64,000 bases of DNA. Source: Ruminococcus albus AD2013. Its GTDB lineage: Bacteria; Bacillota; Clostridia; Oscillospirales; Ruminococcaceae. The DNA is taken from the NCBI RefSeq assembly GCF_000526775.1, contig NZ_JAGS01000001.1, positions 2,356,001 through 2,420,000 on the forward strand, written 5' to 3'. The translations under genes and the position numbers were made by a program. Below are positions 44,851-52,786 of this stretch, piece by piece; within the stretch, counting starts at the first letter, position 1, and every line of letters starts with the position of its first letter. The notes under the pieces are model-generated. The model saw nothing but the letters and a program-made list of their open reading frames with translations, did not search any database and had not been told where the DNA came from.

Positions 44851-46692
44851 ATGGAGAACAGAAAAGAAGACCTTGCCAGAAAGATTGCCAGAAATATGTC
44901 AATGACCGAGAATTTCGGCGATGAGCCCGAACCTGCAAGGGGTGTAACAGATTTCGGCGAGGACGCTTTTGATACTGTTTATGCCCGGACAGCAAGAGAA
45001 AGAAGACCGCAGAGAGCTTATGCGGGCAGTTCGTCCGGCAGCAGGAGAAGCACCGCACAAAGACAGCACAGCGGTACTGCGTCAAGATCAGGCAGCAGCA
45101 GTTCAAAAAGATCATCAGGCGGAAGCACATATGCCAAAAAGCCCGCAAACAGCAGGAACACAAAAACCAGTAACAAGGCAGCTGCTGTAAAAAAGCCCGC
45201 TGTAACTATCAAAAAGAAGAAAAAGAAGCCCATGACCGCCACCAAGGCAGCACTTATATGTACCTGCATACTGCTGACAGGTCTTATGGCAGGCGGCGGA
45301 TTTCTGATAATCGGCAATAAGATGTATGAAGACTCTTTCCTTGATAATACCTATATCAGCGGCGTTGATGTAGGCGGAATGGACAAGCGCCAGGCTCTGG
45401 AAGAGGTAAAGAAAAAAGCCGGTATCCCCGATGTACTTGCCATCACCAAAAGGGACGGATCACAGATAACCATTCCCCTTGCAGATATAGGATACAAGGA
45501 CAATACCGAGGAATTGGTAAACAAATACTACAACGGTCAGGATCATGGAAAATGGCTCAGCGCCATGTTTGAAAAGGAAGAGTATTCGATAAAGAACTCT
45601 TTCCATTATGACAAGAAAAAACTTGAGAGTATACTGGCTCACAAGCTTATAAAGAACCAGAAAGCCAAAGCACCTCAGGATGCTTACATAAGCCGCAACG
45701 ACGCAGGAAGTTTCATGGTGGTAGGCGAGAACGACGGCGATTCCATCGACACCAACAAGATACAGCTGCTTTTCGATTATGTTGAGAGCGAACTTGACGA
45801 ACTGCATTTCGATATAGCCATAGGCTCCGTCGACTGCTACAAAAAAGCCAAGCTCCATTCGGAAGATCTTTACGAGCGCTGTCAGAAGCTGAACAATCTG
45901 CATAACATCGAGATAGTCATAGATTTCCAGCTGAACACCGAGAAAATAGACGGCCCTACGATAATGAAATGGGTAGGCTACGATGAGGATGCACCTGTCA
46001 ATGCGCTTGAAGTCGACCGTGATAAAGTCGAGCAGTATGTAAGCCTTCTGGCAAGCAGATACGATACCTTCGGCAAGGACAGACAGTTCGTTTCCACCAG
46101 CAGAGGTCCCATAACCGTACCCCAGGGCGAAGGCTGCTACGGCTGGTGGCTGGATCAGGACGCTATGACAGATCACATCATAGAATGTATAGAGAACTGC
46201 GAATCAACCCGAATGGATGCTATATACTACGTCAACCCCGACTCGACATACAGCTATACCTGCAACCCCGACTGGCTGACCGACAAGACCGATTACGGCG
46301 ATACTTATTTCGATGTTGACCTCAAAATGCAGCATATGTGGTATTACGAGAACGGCGAAATGAAGATGGAGAGCGACATCGTATCAGGCTATCCAAGTGA
46401 GTCGAGAAACACTCCCGCAGGCGTATACAAGCTCTGGCTGAAAGAGCGCGGCAAGACACTGGTGGGCAGTTCCGACGGACAGTCCTACGCTTCCTATGTT
46501 GAATTCTGGAACTATTTCAGCACCATAGGCATTGGTTTCCACGATGCTTCATGGCAGGGCGGCGTATTCGGCGGCGAAAAGTACCAGTCACCCACATGGG
46601 GCAGCCACGGCTGTGTAAACCTGCCATATGATGCAGCAGAGTACATATACGAAAATGCTCCATTGGATACACCTGTATTTCTGTACTGGTAA
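44851..46692 (+). CDS. L,D-transpeptidase with N-terminal anchor
   Basis: A 613-residue wall-crosslinking enzyme. A cytoplasmic, disordered Ser/Arg/Lys-rich region (1-128) precedes one helix (about 133-155), so the rest is outside. A middle region (about 170-400) resembles the PG_binding_4 domain seen before YkuD domains. The C-terminal YkuD domain (about 475-613) has the HDASW and SHGCVNLP motifs with catalytic Cys. It should make 3-3 crosslinks in peptidoglycan. GGAGG lies upstream of ATG 44851 at 44832-44836. The long basic cytoplasmic tail is unusual and could bind nucleic acid or a phosphorylated partner. Confidence 0.93.
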   Translation: MENRKEDLARKIARNMSMTENFGDEPEPARGVTDFGEDAFDTVYARTARERRPQRAYAGSSSGSRRSTAQRQHSGTASRSGSSSSKRSSGGSTYAKKPANSRNTKTSNKAAAVKKPAVTIKKKKKKPMTATKAALICTCILLTGLMAGGGFLIIGNKMYEDSFLDNTYISGVDVGGMDKRQALEEVKKKAGIPDVLAITKRDGSQITIPLADIGYKDNTEELVNKYYNGQDHGKWLSAMFEKEEYSIKNSFHYDKKKLESILAHKLIKNQKAKAPQDAYISRNDAGSFMVVGENDGDSIDTNKIQLLFDYVESELDELHFDIAIGSVDCYKKAKLHSEDLYERCQKLNNLHNIEIVIDFQLNTEKIDGPTIMKWVGYDEDAPVNALEVDRDKVEQYVSLLASRYDTFGKDRQFVSTSRGPITVPQGEGCYGWWLDQDAMTDHIIECIENCESTRMDAIYYVNPDSTYSYTCNPDWLTDKTDYGDTYFDVDLKMQHMWYYENGEMKMESDIVSGYPSESRNTPAGVYKLWLKERGKTLVGSSDGQSYASYVEFWNYFSTIGIGFHDASWQGGVFGGEKYQSPTWGSHGCVNLPYDAAEYIYENAPLDTPVFLYW

Positions 46693-46728
46693 TGAGCAGT
46701 AAGTGACGGCGAGATAAGTTTACTGTGA

Positions 46729-46758
46729 GACCGACGGGGCGTTCTCCGTCGGTCTTTT
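46729..46758 (+). terminator. Terminator of the L,D-transpeptidase gene
   Basis: GACCGACGG / CCGTCGGTC with an eight-base loop, then TTTT. Confidence 0.8.
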
Positions 46759-46843
46759 CGGAGAACGATATCTGCGCCGAGAACAGAGATCCATAAATGG
46801 TACTATCCGCATTAAATTAAAAAGATAAGGACGGTGACAGGAA

Positions 46844-47464
46844 ATGAACAGAAAAACACTACTGATATCCCTGCTTGCGGCAGTGCTGTGTCTTGCAGCC
46901 TGTACCAATAAGGGAAAGGCTAACAATAAAAAGCCTGACAACAAAGGCAAAGACGCCACTGTGACAGATACCGAAGACAGCATCGACGAAGAAGAGGATA
47001 CTATCGGTATCCTGAAGGATTACAACGAAGCCAAGCCCTCGGTGATAAAAGGACTGATACTGGAGTCCAAGTCAACATGGAGAAATACCCCCATGATAGA
47101 CGAAATGGCAGAAGAAGGCTTCACCAAGACCGTGCCGATAAATAATTTCGAGCTCGACGAGGTATTCGAGATGTACATTGACACCGATACCGTCGAGGGC
47201 TGGAACATCTACATCTGCAAGCATGACAGCGTGGGCGATATCACCGCTCTCACCGAAGAAAAGCTGAAAGAACTTGCCGATACCGAAGGCTTCGCCAACG
47301 ACTACGGCAACAAGCCCGACAAGAAAAAATACGGTGATCTCGGCGGTATGTGCGTAGCTTCTGACGAATCCACCGAGGGACTGTACGATATGTTCTTTGT
47401 CCGTCAGGGCGAGATAGACAGCTATATCCAGCTTGAAATAACAAAGCCGTCCAGCGCTGAATAA
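46844..47464 (+). CDS. Lipoprotein of unknown function
   Basis: 206 residues. The signal peptide ends in LAAC, a lipobox, so Cys20 should be lipidated and the protein held on the outer face of the membrane. A Lys/Asn/Asp linker leads to a mixed alpha/beta domain (about 70-200) that I do not recognise. An ATG with ACAGGAA upstream. It is followed 23 bp later by aroQ and is probably co-transcribed. Confidence 0.75.
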   Translation: MNRKTLLISLLAAVLCLAACTNKGKANNKKPDNKGKDATVTDTEDSIDEEEDTIGILKDYNEAKPSVIKGLILESKSTWRNTPMIDEMAEEGFTKTVPINNFELDEVFEMYIDTDTVEGWNIYICKHDSVGDITALTEEKLKELADTEGFANDYGNKPDKKKYGDLGGMCVASDESTEGLYDMFFVRQGEIDSYIQLEITKPSSAE

Positions 47465-47487
47465 CGGACGGCAGAAAAGAGGACCAT

Positions 47488-47934
47488 ATGAAAAAGATAC
47501 TTGTGATACACGGACCGAACCTCAATCTTCTGGGCGAAAGAGAACCCGGCGTTTACGGCACCGACACTTTTGAGTCCATCAATGATGAGATAGTCGCTCA
47601 TGCCCTTGAAATGGGTATGCACTGCGAGGTCTATCAGTCCAACCACGAGGGTGAGATAATAGACGAACTGCATCTTGCAAGAAAGAAGTTCGACGGCGTT
47701 GTGCTGAATGCAGGCGCGTATACCCATTACAGCTATGCTATCCGCGATGCAATAGCCGCTATAAAGATACCCGTAGTTGAGGTACACCTCAGCAATATCC
47801 ATGCAAGGGACGAGTTCCGCGAGAAATCGGTAATAGCCCCCGTATGTGTGGGTCAGATAAGCGGTTTCGGCAAGTATTCTTATCTTATGGCAGTTGATGC
47901 ACTCAATTATAAGTGGAGCGAACAGGCTGAATAA
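47488..47934 (+). CDS. aroQ: 3-dehydroquinate dehydratase, type II
   Basis: A 148-residue shikimate-pathway enzyme turning 3-dehydroquinate into 3-dehydroshikimate. HGPNLNLLGEREPGVYG holds the flexible lid with the active-site Arg and Tyr. EVHLSNIHARDEFR carries the catalytic His, and NAGAYTHYSYAIRDA holds the substrate-binding residues. Length is normal. AGAGGACCAT precedes ATG. It is preceded by the lipoprotein and followed by a SUKH-family gene starting at the stop codon. Confidence 0.97.
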   Translation: MKKILVIHGPNLNLLGEREPGVYGTDTFESINDEIVAHALEMGMHCEVYQSNHEGEIIDELHLARKKFDGVVLNAGAYTHYSYAIRDAIAAIKIPVVEVHLSNIHARDEFREKSVIAPVCVGQISGFGKYSYLMAVDALNYKWSEQAE

Positions 47935-47935
47935 T

Positions 47936-48364
47936 ATGTATACAGAATTTCTTTCAAAGCTGCCCGATACGGCTGCATATGAAAAGCCGACACAGGAAAA
48001 GATAAACGATGCAGATAAAGAATTCTATTATTTATTTGAAGTTGGATTACCCAAAGACTATATCGAACTTCTCCACCACACAAATGGTTTGTCATATGAC
48101 GGACGCAGTATCTGCGGGGTGTATGATGAAGAGTTCCTGACCGAATATCCGAGAAAAAAGAGCATGGATATAATACGGTTCAACTCATCTTTCAGGGATA
48201 TGACGGATATTACCGACTATATCCTGCTTGGAAAATCAAGTATAGACTACATCGTTTACAATATCAGCGGAAAGAAATATCAGATACTCAGCAACGGAAC
48301 AATGGAAAGCTTCGGGACGTTTGATTCTTTTATTGAACTGCTGTATGCTTTCTTTGAAGTATAA
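47936..48364 (+). CDS. SMI1/KNR4 (SUKH) family protein
   Basis: A 142-residue protein. LPKDYIELLHHTNGLSYDGRSICGVY is the SUKH core and the C-terminal YQILSNGTMESFGTFDSFIELL part completes the fold, near the YrhA group. Some SUKH proteins are immunity proteins against contact-dependent toxins, others are scaffolds. No toxin gene is visible here, so this could be a solitary immunity-like gene. ATG 47936 is two bases past the aroQ stop; the ribosome site is weak, suggesting coupling. Confidence 0.75.
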   Translation: MYTEFLSKLPDTAAYEKPTQEKINDADKEFYYLFEVGLPKDYIELLHHTNGLSYDGRSICGVYDEEFLTEYPRKKSMDIIRFNSSFRDMTDITDYILLGKSSIDYIVYNISGKKYQILSNGTMESFGTFDSFIELLYAFFEV

Positions 48365-48418
48365 CCATCAGAAAAGGCTGTTGCTGTATTCTTATTAAAT
48401 AGAACGAGGGTGTAAATT

Positions 48419-49492
48419 ATGACAAGGCTTGAACGCCTGCAATCAAGGATAGCAGAAGTCGGCGGATGCGGCATCATAACCGATGAAGTCAACAGACGTT
48501 ACTTCACGCAGATGAAGTCCAGCGCAGGTACTGTGCTGGTATTCCCCGAGGAAAGCTACCTTATAATAGACTCAAGGTACATCGAAAAAGCGCGTGCCAC
48601 CGCAGTGGGCTGCACTGTGATACTCGAGGGCAGGGGCGAAGAAAGATTTGCCCAGATGAACGAACTTATAAAAAAACACGGAGCTAAAGAAATAGCCATC
48701 GACAGCCAGACCTGCACCGTAAGTCAGCTGGCGCATTACCGCAACAAGCTTGAAGCCGAGATACCCGCAGACGGACGTTTCGGCAGGCTGATACGTCAGA
48801 TACGCATGGTGAAATCCCCCGATGAGACCGAAAAAATGATAGCCGCACAGCGCATAGCCGAACAGGGCTTCGAGTTCATGCTGGGCTATATCAAAGAGGG
48901 TCTGACCGAGAAAGAGATGCAGCTGAAGCTGGATTATTTCATGCTTTCACACGGCGCAGAGACTTTGAGTTTCGATACCATAGTCCTCAGCGGACCCAAC
49001 ACCTCCATGCCCCATGGCGTGCCCTCCGAAAGGCGCGTGCAGAAAGGCGAATTCGTGCTGATGGACTTCGGCGCAGTTGTTGACGGCTATCACAGCGATA
49101 TGACAAGGACAGTATGCGTGGGCGAACCTACCGACAAGATGCGCAAGGTTTACGACATAGTCCTGAAAGCCCAGCAGGCAGGTATCAACGCCCTTAAAGC
49201 TGATATCACAGGCAAGGACTTCGATGCCGCCGCAAGAGATATCATCGAAGCCGCAGGCTACGGCGACAAATTCGGACATTCCCTCGGCCACGGCGTAGGT
49301 ATGGAGATACACGAAGAACCCTACGGCTCCCCTGTTTCAAACGCAGTTATCCCAGAAAATTCCGTCATCACCATCGAGCCGGGTATATACCTTGAAGGCG
49401 AATTCGGCGTAAGAATAGAGGATTTCGCCATCGTCAGGGCGGGCGGCTGTGAGAATATGACTCTTGCGCGTAAAGAGCTTATCTGTCTTTAA
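48419..49492 (+). CDS. Xaa-Pro aminopeptidase/dipeptidase (M24)
   Basis: A 357-residue metallopeptidase that cleaves peptides with Pro at the second position. A creatinase-like N-terminal domain (1-130) is followed by the pita-bread catalytic domain. The five metal ligands are present: Asp in MDFGAVVDG, Asp in GYHSDMTR, His in FGHSLGHGVG, Glu in TIEPGIYL and Glu in VRIEDFA. Cytoplasmic. GAGGGTG lies upstream of ATG. It ends the lipoprotein/aroQ/SUKH gene string. Confidence 0.93.
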   Translation: MTRLERLQSRIAEVGGCGIITDEVNRRYFTQMKSSAGTVLVFPEESYLIIDSRYIEKARATAVGCTVILEGRGEERFAQMNELIKKHGAKEIAIDSQTCTVSQLAHYRNKLEAEIPADGRFGRLIRQIRMVKSPDETEKMIAAQRIAEQGFEFMLGYIKEGLTEKEMQLKLDYFMLSHGAETLSFDTIVLSGPNTSMPHGVPSERRVQKGEFVLMDFGAVVDGYHSDMTRTVCVGEPTDKMRKVYDIVLKAQQAGINALKADITGKDFDAAARDIIEAAGYGDKFGHSLGHGVGMEIHEEPYGSPVSNAVIPENSVITIEPGIYLEGEFGVRIEDFAIVRAGGCENMTLARKELICL

Positions 49493-49510
49493 GTATACTA
49501 TTATAATAAA

Positions 49511-49548
49511 CAGAGGGCATAAGACCATTGCTTACGCCCTCTGATTTT
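49511..49548. terminator. Bidirectional terminator between the M24 gene and the tRNA operon
   Basis: CAGAGGGC.TAAG and CTTA.GCCCTCTG arms around a five-base core. T-rich on + (ATTTTAT) and on - (TTTATTAT). Confidence 0.8.
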
Positions 49549-49558
49549 ATACATAAAA

Positions 49559-49631
49559 AGCGGATTACGAGACTCGAACTCGCCACATCCACCTTGGGAA
49601 GGTGGCGCTCTACCGGATGAGCTAAATCCGC
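49559..49631 (-). tRNA. tRNA-Gly (CCC)
   Basis: Complete cloverleaf. GCGGATT pairs with AATCCGC, CCACC/GGTGG close an anticodon loop TTCCCAA, and the T loop is GAGTTCGAGTCTC. No CCA is encoded. It is almost identical to the Gly-GCC gene at 49783-49855 except for the anticodon and a few bases, so one probably arose from the other. Confidence 0.93.
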
Positions 49632-49636
49632 ATATG

Positions 49637-49662
49637 AAAAATGCCGATATAACTATCGGCAT
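49637..49662 (-). terminator. Terminator between the divergent Gly tRNA and Gly-CCC
   Basis: Perfect 9-bp stem ATGCCGATA / TATCGGCAT with a four-base loop, then TTTTC on the minus strand, directly after the encoded CCA of the divergent tRNA. Confidence 0.75.
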
Positions 49663-49666
49663 TCAG

Positions 49667-49740
49667 TGGAGCGGGTCACTTGAGTTAAACAAGTTTCTCC
49701 TCTCAGGAAGAAAGGTATTCTAGCGTTGAAATAAACCCGC
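49667..49740 (-). tRNA. Divergent tRNA-Gly (UCC), possibly not used in translation
   Basis: 74 nt ending in encoded CCA. The acceptor GCGGGTT/GACCCGC pairs well (one G-U), discriminator T. The anticodon stem is CCTTT/AGAGG around CTTCCTG, giving anticodon UCC but T at position 37. The T stem ACTTG/CAAGT is perfect, yet the T loop is TTTAACT instead of TTCRANY. The D arm starts with T10 and its loop AACGCTA lacks the GG pair, so the G19-C56 elbow contact is lost. The acceptor stem, anticodon stem, T stem and encoded CCA are maintained while the elbow is altered, the kind of change reported for glycyl-tRNAs that feed cell-wall peptide synthesis. A decayed tRNA is the alternative. Confidence 0.7.
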
Positions 49741-49782
49741 ATTAATCAATATATCCCGACACCGAAGTATCGGGATATCAAG

Positions 49783-49855
49783 AGCGGATTACGAGGCTCG
49801 AACTCGCTACCTCCACCTTGGCAAGGTGGCGCTCTACCAGATGAGCTAAATCCGC
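49783..49855 (-). tRNA. tRNA-Gly (GCC)
   Basis: Complete cloverleaf with anticodon loop TTGCCAA and T loop GAGTTCGAGCCTC. No encoded CCA. Confidence 0.95.
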
Positions 49856-49859
49856 AAAA

Positions 49860-49935
49860 TGGTGCTTCCGAGTGGAATTGAACCACCGACACGGGGATTT
49901 TCAGTCCCCTGCTCTACCGACTGAGCTACAGAAGC
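49860..49935 (-). tRNA. tRNA-Phe (GAA)
   Basis: Anticodon stem GGGGA/TCCCC around CTGAAAA. Acceptor GCTTCTG with CGGAAGC, CCA encoded, canonical D and T loops. Confidence 0.96.
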
Positions 49936-49942
49936 ATATAAG

Positions 49943-50016
49943 CGACCCGGATGAGACTCGAACTCACGACCTCCGCCGTGACAGGGCGGCGTTCTAACCA
50001 ACTGAACTACCGGGCC
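49943..50016 (-). tRNA. tRNA-Asp (GTC)
   Basis: Anticodon stem CCGCC/GGCGG around CTGTCAC. Acceptor GGCCCGG with CCGGGTC. No CCA encoded. Confidence 0.95.
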
Positions 50017-50060
50017 GTGTCAGAAAGTCGTGTGCAGAAGTTCTGCACACATCTGACTGA

Positions 50061-50133
50061 TGGGGACTACAGGGCTCGAACCTGTGACCCTCTGCTTGTA
50101 AGGCAGATGCTCTCCCAGCTGAGCTAAACCCCC
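50061..50133 (-). tRNA. tRNA-Val (TAC)
   Basis: Anticodon stem TCTGC/GCAGA around CTTACAA. Acceptor GGGGGTT with AGTCCCC. No CCA encoded. First tRNA of the operon. Confidence 0.95.
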
Positions 50134-50189
50134 ATATTCTTACCTGTGAAGTTCGTTTCGTTTTCGTTTCGTCCCTCACAACAGTATCT

Positions 50190-50218
50190 ATTATACACCA
50201 TCAACCCCCATTTGTCAA
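50190..50218 (-). promoter_or_regulatory. Promoter of the tRNA operon
   Basis: TTGACA (50213-50218), 17 bp, TATAAT (50190-50195) on the minus strand: full consensus, as usual for stable RNA genes. Confidence 0.9.
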
Positions 50219-50355
50219 GAGGTTTTTCAAACTTTTTTTGAGTTTTTTTCACTTTGTAAAATTAGCCCTGCAAAATTTCAAATTCTTGAAAACTATTGCA
50301 GATAATGAACAAAGCAAACAGGACATATTCTCCCATGACCCTTTTAAAACCGCGC

Positions 50356-50384
50356 AAAAAGGGCGGAGAATCATTTCTCCGCCC
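50356..50384 (-). terminator. Terminator of the GH5 gene
   Basis: GGGCGGAGAA / TTCTCCGCCC with a four-base loop, followed by TTTTTG on the minus strand. Confidence 0.9.
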
Positions 50385-50451
50385 TTGGTTACAGTAAACG
50401 ACATTGCTTCTTTGTGAACCTCGCAAAAGCATATATCGAACTTTTACTATA

Positions 50452-52395
50452 TTATTTCAGACCCTTTGCCTTTGAAAGATTTATGCCGTTCTTGCCGAGA
50501 GCTATCTTGTGGTCAAGTCCAACGAACTTGCCGCCCTCCTGCCAGAGCACTTCCTTTACGAACTCGTACTTTTCTTCGTCCCATGTGGTGAAGTCATCAA
50601 GGACAAGTCCGCCTGTGTCGCCCGAATTCGCATTGAAGCACCAGAAGGTGTGGTTCAAATGATTTTCCTTTATCAGCTGGCGCATATATGTCATCCAGGT
50701 GATATTAGGCTCGGTCATGAATCCGCCCCATTCGCCTATCAGCAGGGGTGCGGTCTTTTTCTCGTGGATGTACAGCCAGTTATCCTGCCAGCAGTCCTTT
50801 TTCAGGCTCTTGAAATCGTAGCCGCCCTCGAACCACGGCTGTTCGTATACAGTGGGGCCGTAGTCGTGTGGAGAGTATACCAGCTTATCCTGATACTTAC
50901 CCAGATCTATGGGATAATCCTTTACGCCGCGGAGATTTCCGCCCCACCAGTTGAAGTAGTAATCCTCGTTATCCTGCGATTTGTAATCGCCGTTCTTCTT
51001 GATGTTCTTGGGGTATATCTCAGTACCCTCTACCATTATAAGAACGTTGGGGTTCTTTGCCAGAACTTTCTTTGCAGCAGTTTCAGCAACGTACTTCCAG
51101 TTATTGTCAGCCTTGCTGTCGTTCCATATAGCCGCCTGATCGCCCTCGGCAGGCTTGCCGTGAGGTTCGTTCTTCAGGTCGAAAGCTATAATAGTGTCAT
51201 TGTCCTTGTAGCGGTCAGCCAGCCATTCCAGTGCAGCATAGTACTCCTTTGCGCTGACCCTGTCAGTGTACCACAGATTAGCATTGTGACCCGACGCATC
51301 GGTGTTAGCCGAATGGATATCGGGCATTACCTTCATTCCGTTCTCTTCTGCCAGTTTCAGGAAATAGTCGAATATCTGCAGAGAGTTCATTGAGTTGAGT
51401 TCCTCGTTGTAAGCGTTGTTGTAGTTCGCCTGAGGATACTCCCCTGCCGCCCACTGGTTTATAAGTTCAGCAGACATAGGTACACGTATCAGGTTGAAGC
51501 CGTGGTCTGCAATAGCCTTGATGGTAGGCTCAAATTCGCTGTTCCACAGGCCGTCAAAGGTATTGGTGCCCGTGTTGTAGCCGAACCAGTTAACACCTGT
51601 CAGCCACACCTGCTTTCCGTCAGCATCAAGTATCTTGTTGCCGTCGGTATGCAGCCAGTCATCGCCCTGTTCTGCATTTTTGGAACGCTTCAGCAGCTTC
51701 TTAACATCAACGTCCTTCTTCTCGTTGTTGTTGCCGTTATTGTTATTGTTGTTATTATTGTTATTGTTGTTCTGGCTTACCTTGCCTTTTTTCAGGGTGC
51801 AGGTAACACCATTGAGCTTCGCGCTCTTAACATTCAGCGAACTGCCTGTACCGATATTGCATCCCAGTGTCACAGTGCCGCCCTTTGCGATATCGCCGTT
51901 GTAATCCGCATTTGTTATTGTGAGTGTATTTCCCTTGATGGTAAAAGTACCGTTCCAGCCATCGACGGATTTCAGGTCTGCAACTTCAAGTTCAAGCTTC
52001 CAGCCGCTGACAGCATCATCGCTGTAATTGGCAATGCCGATATCCAGACCGCTCATCTGCTTGCCGCTGTCTTCCCAGCTGTTGCCCGAAGACCAGTTTA
52101 CTACATATCCTTCCTTTTTTACATCGTCCTCTTTCTCAGCTTCGGATTCTTCCTCCTCGCTTTCGGAGTCCTCCTCTTCTTCCTCTTCCTCGGAGTCTTC
52201 TTCCTCCTCTTCTTCCGCTTCGCTTTCTTCAGCCTCGGAAGATACTGTTTCCGACTTTTTCTTCGGCGAAGAAGTCTTCCAGGAATCATCGTCCTTGCCG
52301 CGGTTTGTAACGACCAGCGCGATTATCAGTCCGATGATGACCACGCCCATGGCAACAAAGCCCGCAATGACCTTTTTTGAGATACCTCGGTTCAT
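50452..52395 (-). CDS. Membrane-anchored GH5 cellulase with CBM2-like domain
   Basis: A 647-residue endoglucanase-like enzyme. A signal anchor (about 9-30) is not followed by a cleavage site, so the protein should stay in the membrane. A highly acidic Ser/Glu/Asp stretch (35-92) is a spacer, then a CBM2-like cellulose-binding domain (94-205, with GWKLELEV, DGWNGTFT and TITNADYNGDIA), a 12-Asn run, and a GH5 catalytic domain (about 240-635, GVNWFGYNTG start as in subfamily 1). Acid/base Glu is in DLKNEPHG and nucleophile Glu in LIGEWGG. It carries no dockerin, so it works on the cell surface apart from any cellulosome. Confidence 0.93.
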   Translation of the reverse strand: MNRGISKKVIAGFVAMGVVIIGLIIALVVTNRGKDDDSWKTSSPKKKSETVSSEAEESEAEEEEEEDSEEEEEEEDSESEEEESEAEKEDDVKKEGYVVNWSSGNSWEDSGKQMSGLDIGIANYSDDAVSGWKLELEVADLKSVDGWNGTFTIKGNTLTITNADYNGDIAKGGTVTLGCNIGTGSSLNVKSAKLNGVTCTLKKGKVSQNNNNNNNNNNNNGNNNEKKDVDVKKLLKRSKNAEQGDDWLHTDGNKILDADGKQVWLTGVNWFGYNTGTNTFDGLWNSEFEPTIKAIADHGFNLIRVPMSAELINQWAAGEYPQANYNNAYNEELNSMNSLQIFDYFLKLAEENGMKVMPDIHSANTDASGHNANLWYTDRVSAKEYYAALEWLADRYKDNDTIIAFDLKNEPHGKPAEGDQAAIWNDSKADNNWKYVAETAAKKVLAKNPNVLIMVEGTEIYPKNIKKNGDYKSQDNEDYYFNWWGGNLRGVKDYPIDLGKYQDKLVYSPHDYGPTVYEQPWFEGGYDFKSLKKDCWQDNWLYIHEKKTAPLLIGEWGGFMTEPNITWMTYMRQLIKENHLNHTFWCFNANSGDTGGLVLDDFTTWDEEKYEFVKEVLWQEGGKFVGLDHKIALGKNGINLSKAKGLK

Positions 52396-52459
52396 TTACA
52401 TTCTCCTTACATAAAATATTACACCATATCCCTTCGGCACAAAATGCCCTAATATATTG

Positions 52460-52488
52460 ATTATAGCACATTTAATTTTGATTGTAAA
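52460..52488 (-). promoter_or_regulatory. Promoter of the GH5 gene
   Basis: TTTACA (52483-52488), 17 bp, TATAAT (52460-52465) on the minus strand, preceded by TGTGC. Confidence 0.78.
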
Positions 52489-52495
52489 GATGTAG

Positions 52496-52706
52496 ATATA
52501 AACAAATTGCCATCATCCTGCAGACTTTCGTGCAACAAGTCCGTCATGGGTATATGCACATTCAATATTATAAAAATATTCAACCGCGGCACCTGTCTGC
52601 AAATGCCCAAATAGCCATATCTAACAGGATAAAATACACACAAATCCGTATAAATTACCCCGATTTATAAACAAGCCTACAAAATTAAATATGTAATAAA
52701 AAATAC
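52496..52706. other. Intergenic stretch between divergent promoters
   Basis: Lies between the GH5 promoter and the SulP promoter. I see no gene, terminator or clear repeat. Confidence 0.4.
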
Positions 52707-52707
52707 A

Positions 52708-52736
52708 TTGAAATCCCTGTTTTATAGTAGTATAAT
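52708..52736 (+). promoter_or_regulatory. Promoter of the SulP gene
   Basis: TTGAAA (52708-52713), 17 bp, TATAAT (52731-52736). Confidence 0.8.
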
Positions 52737-52786
52737 GTAAAAGCTGTGCCGTTTTTGGCAAAAAATATTTATGGAGATGAAATGAT

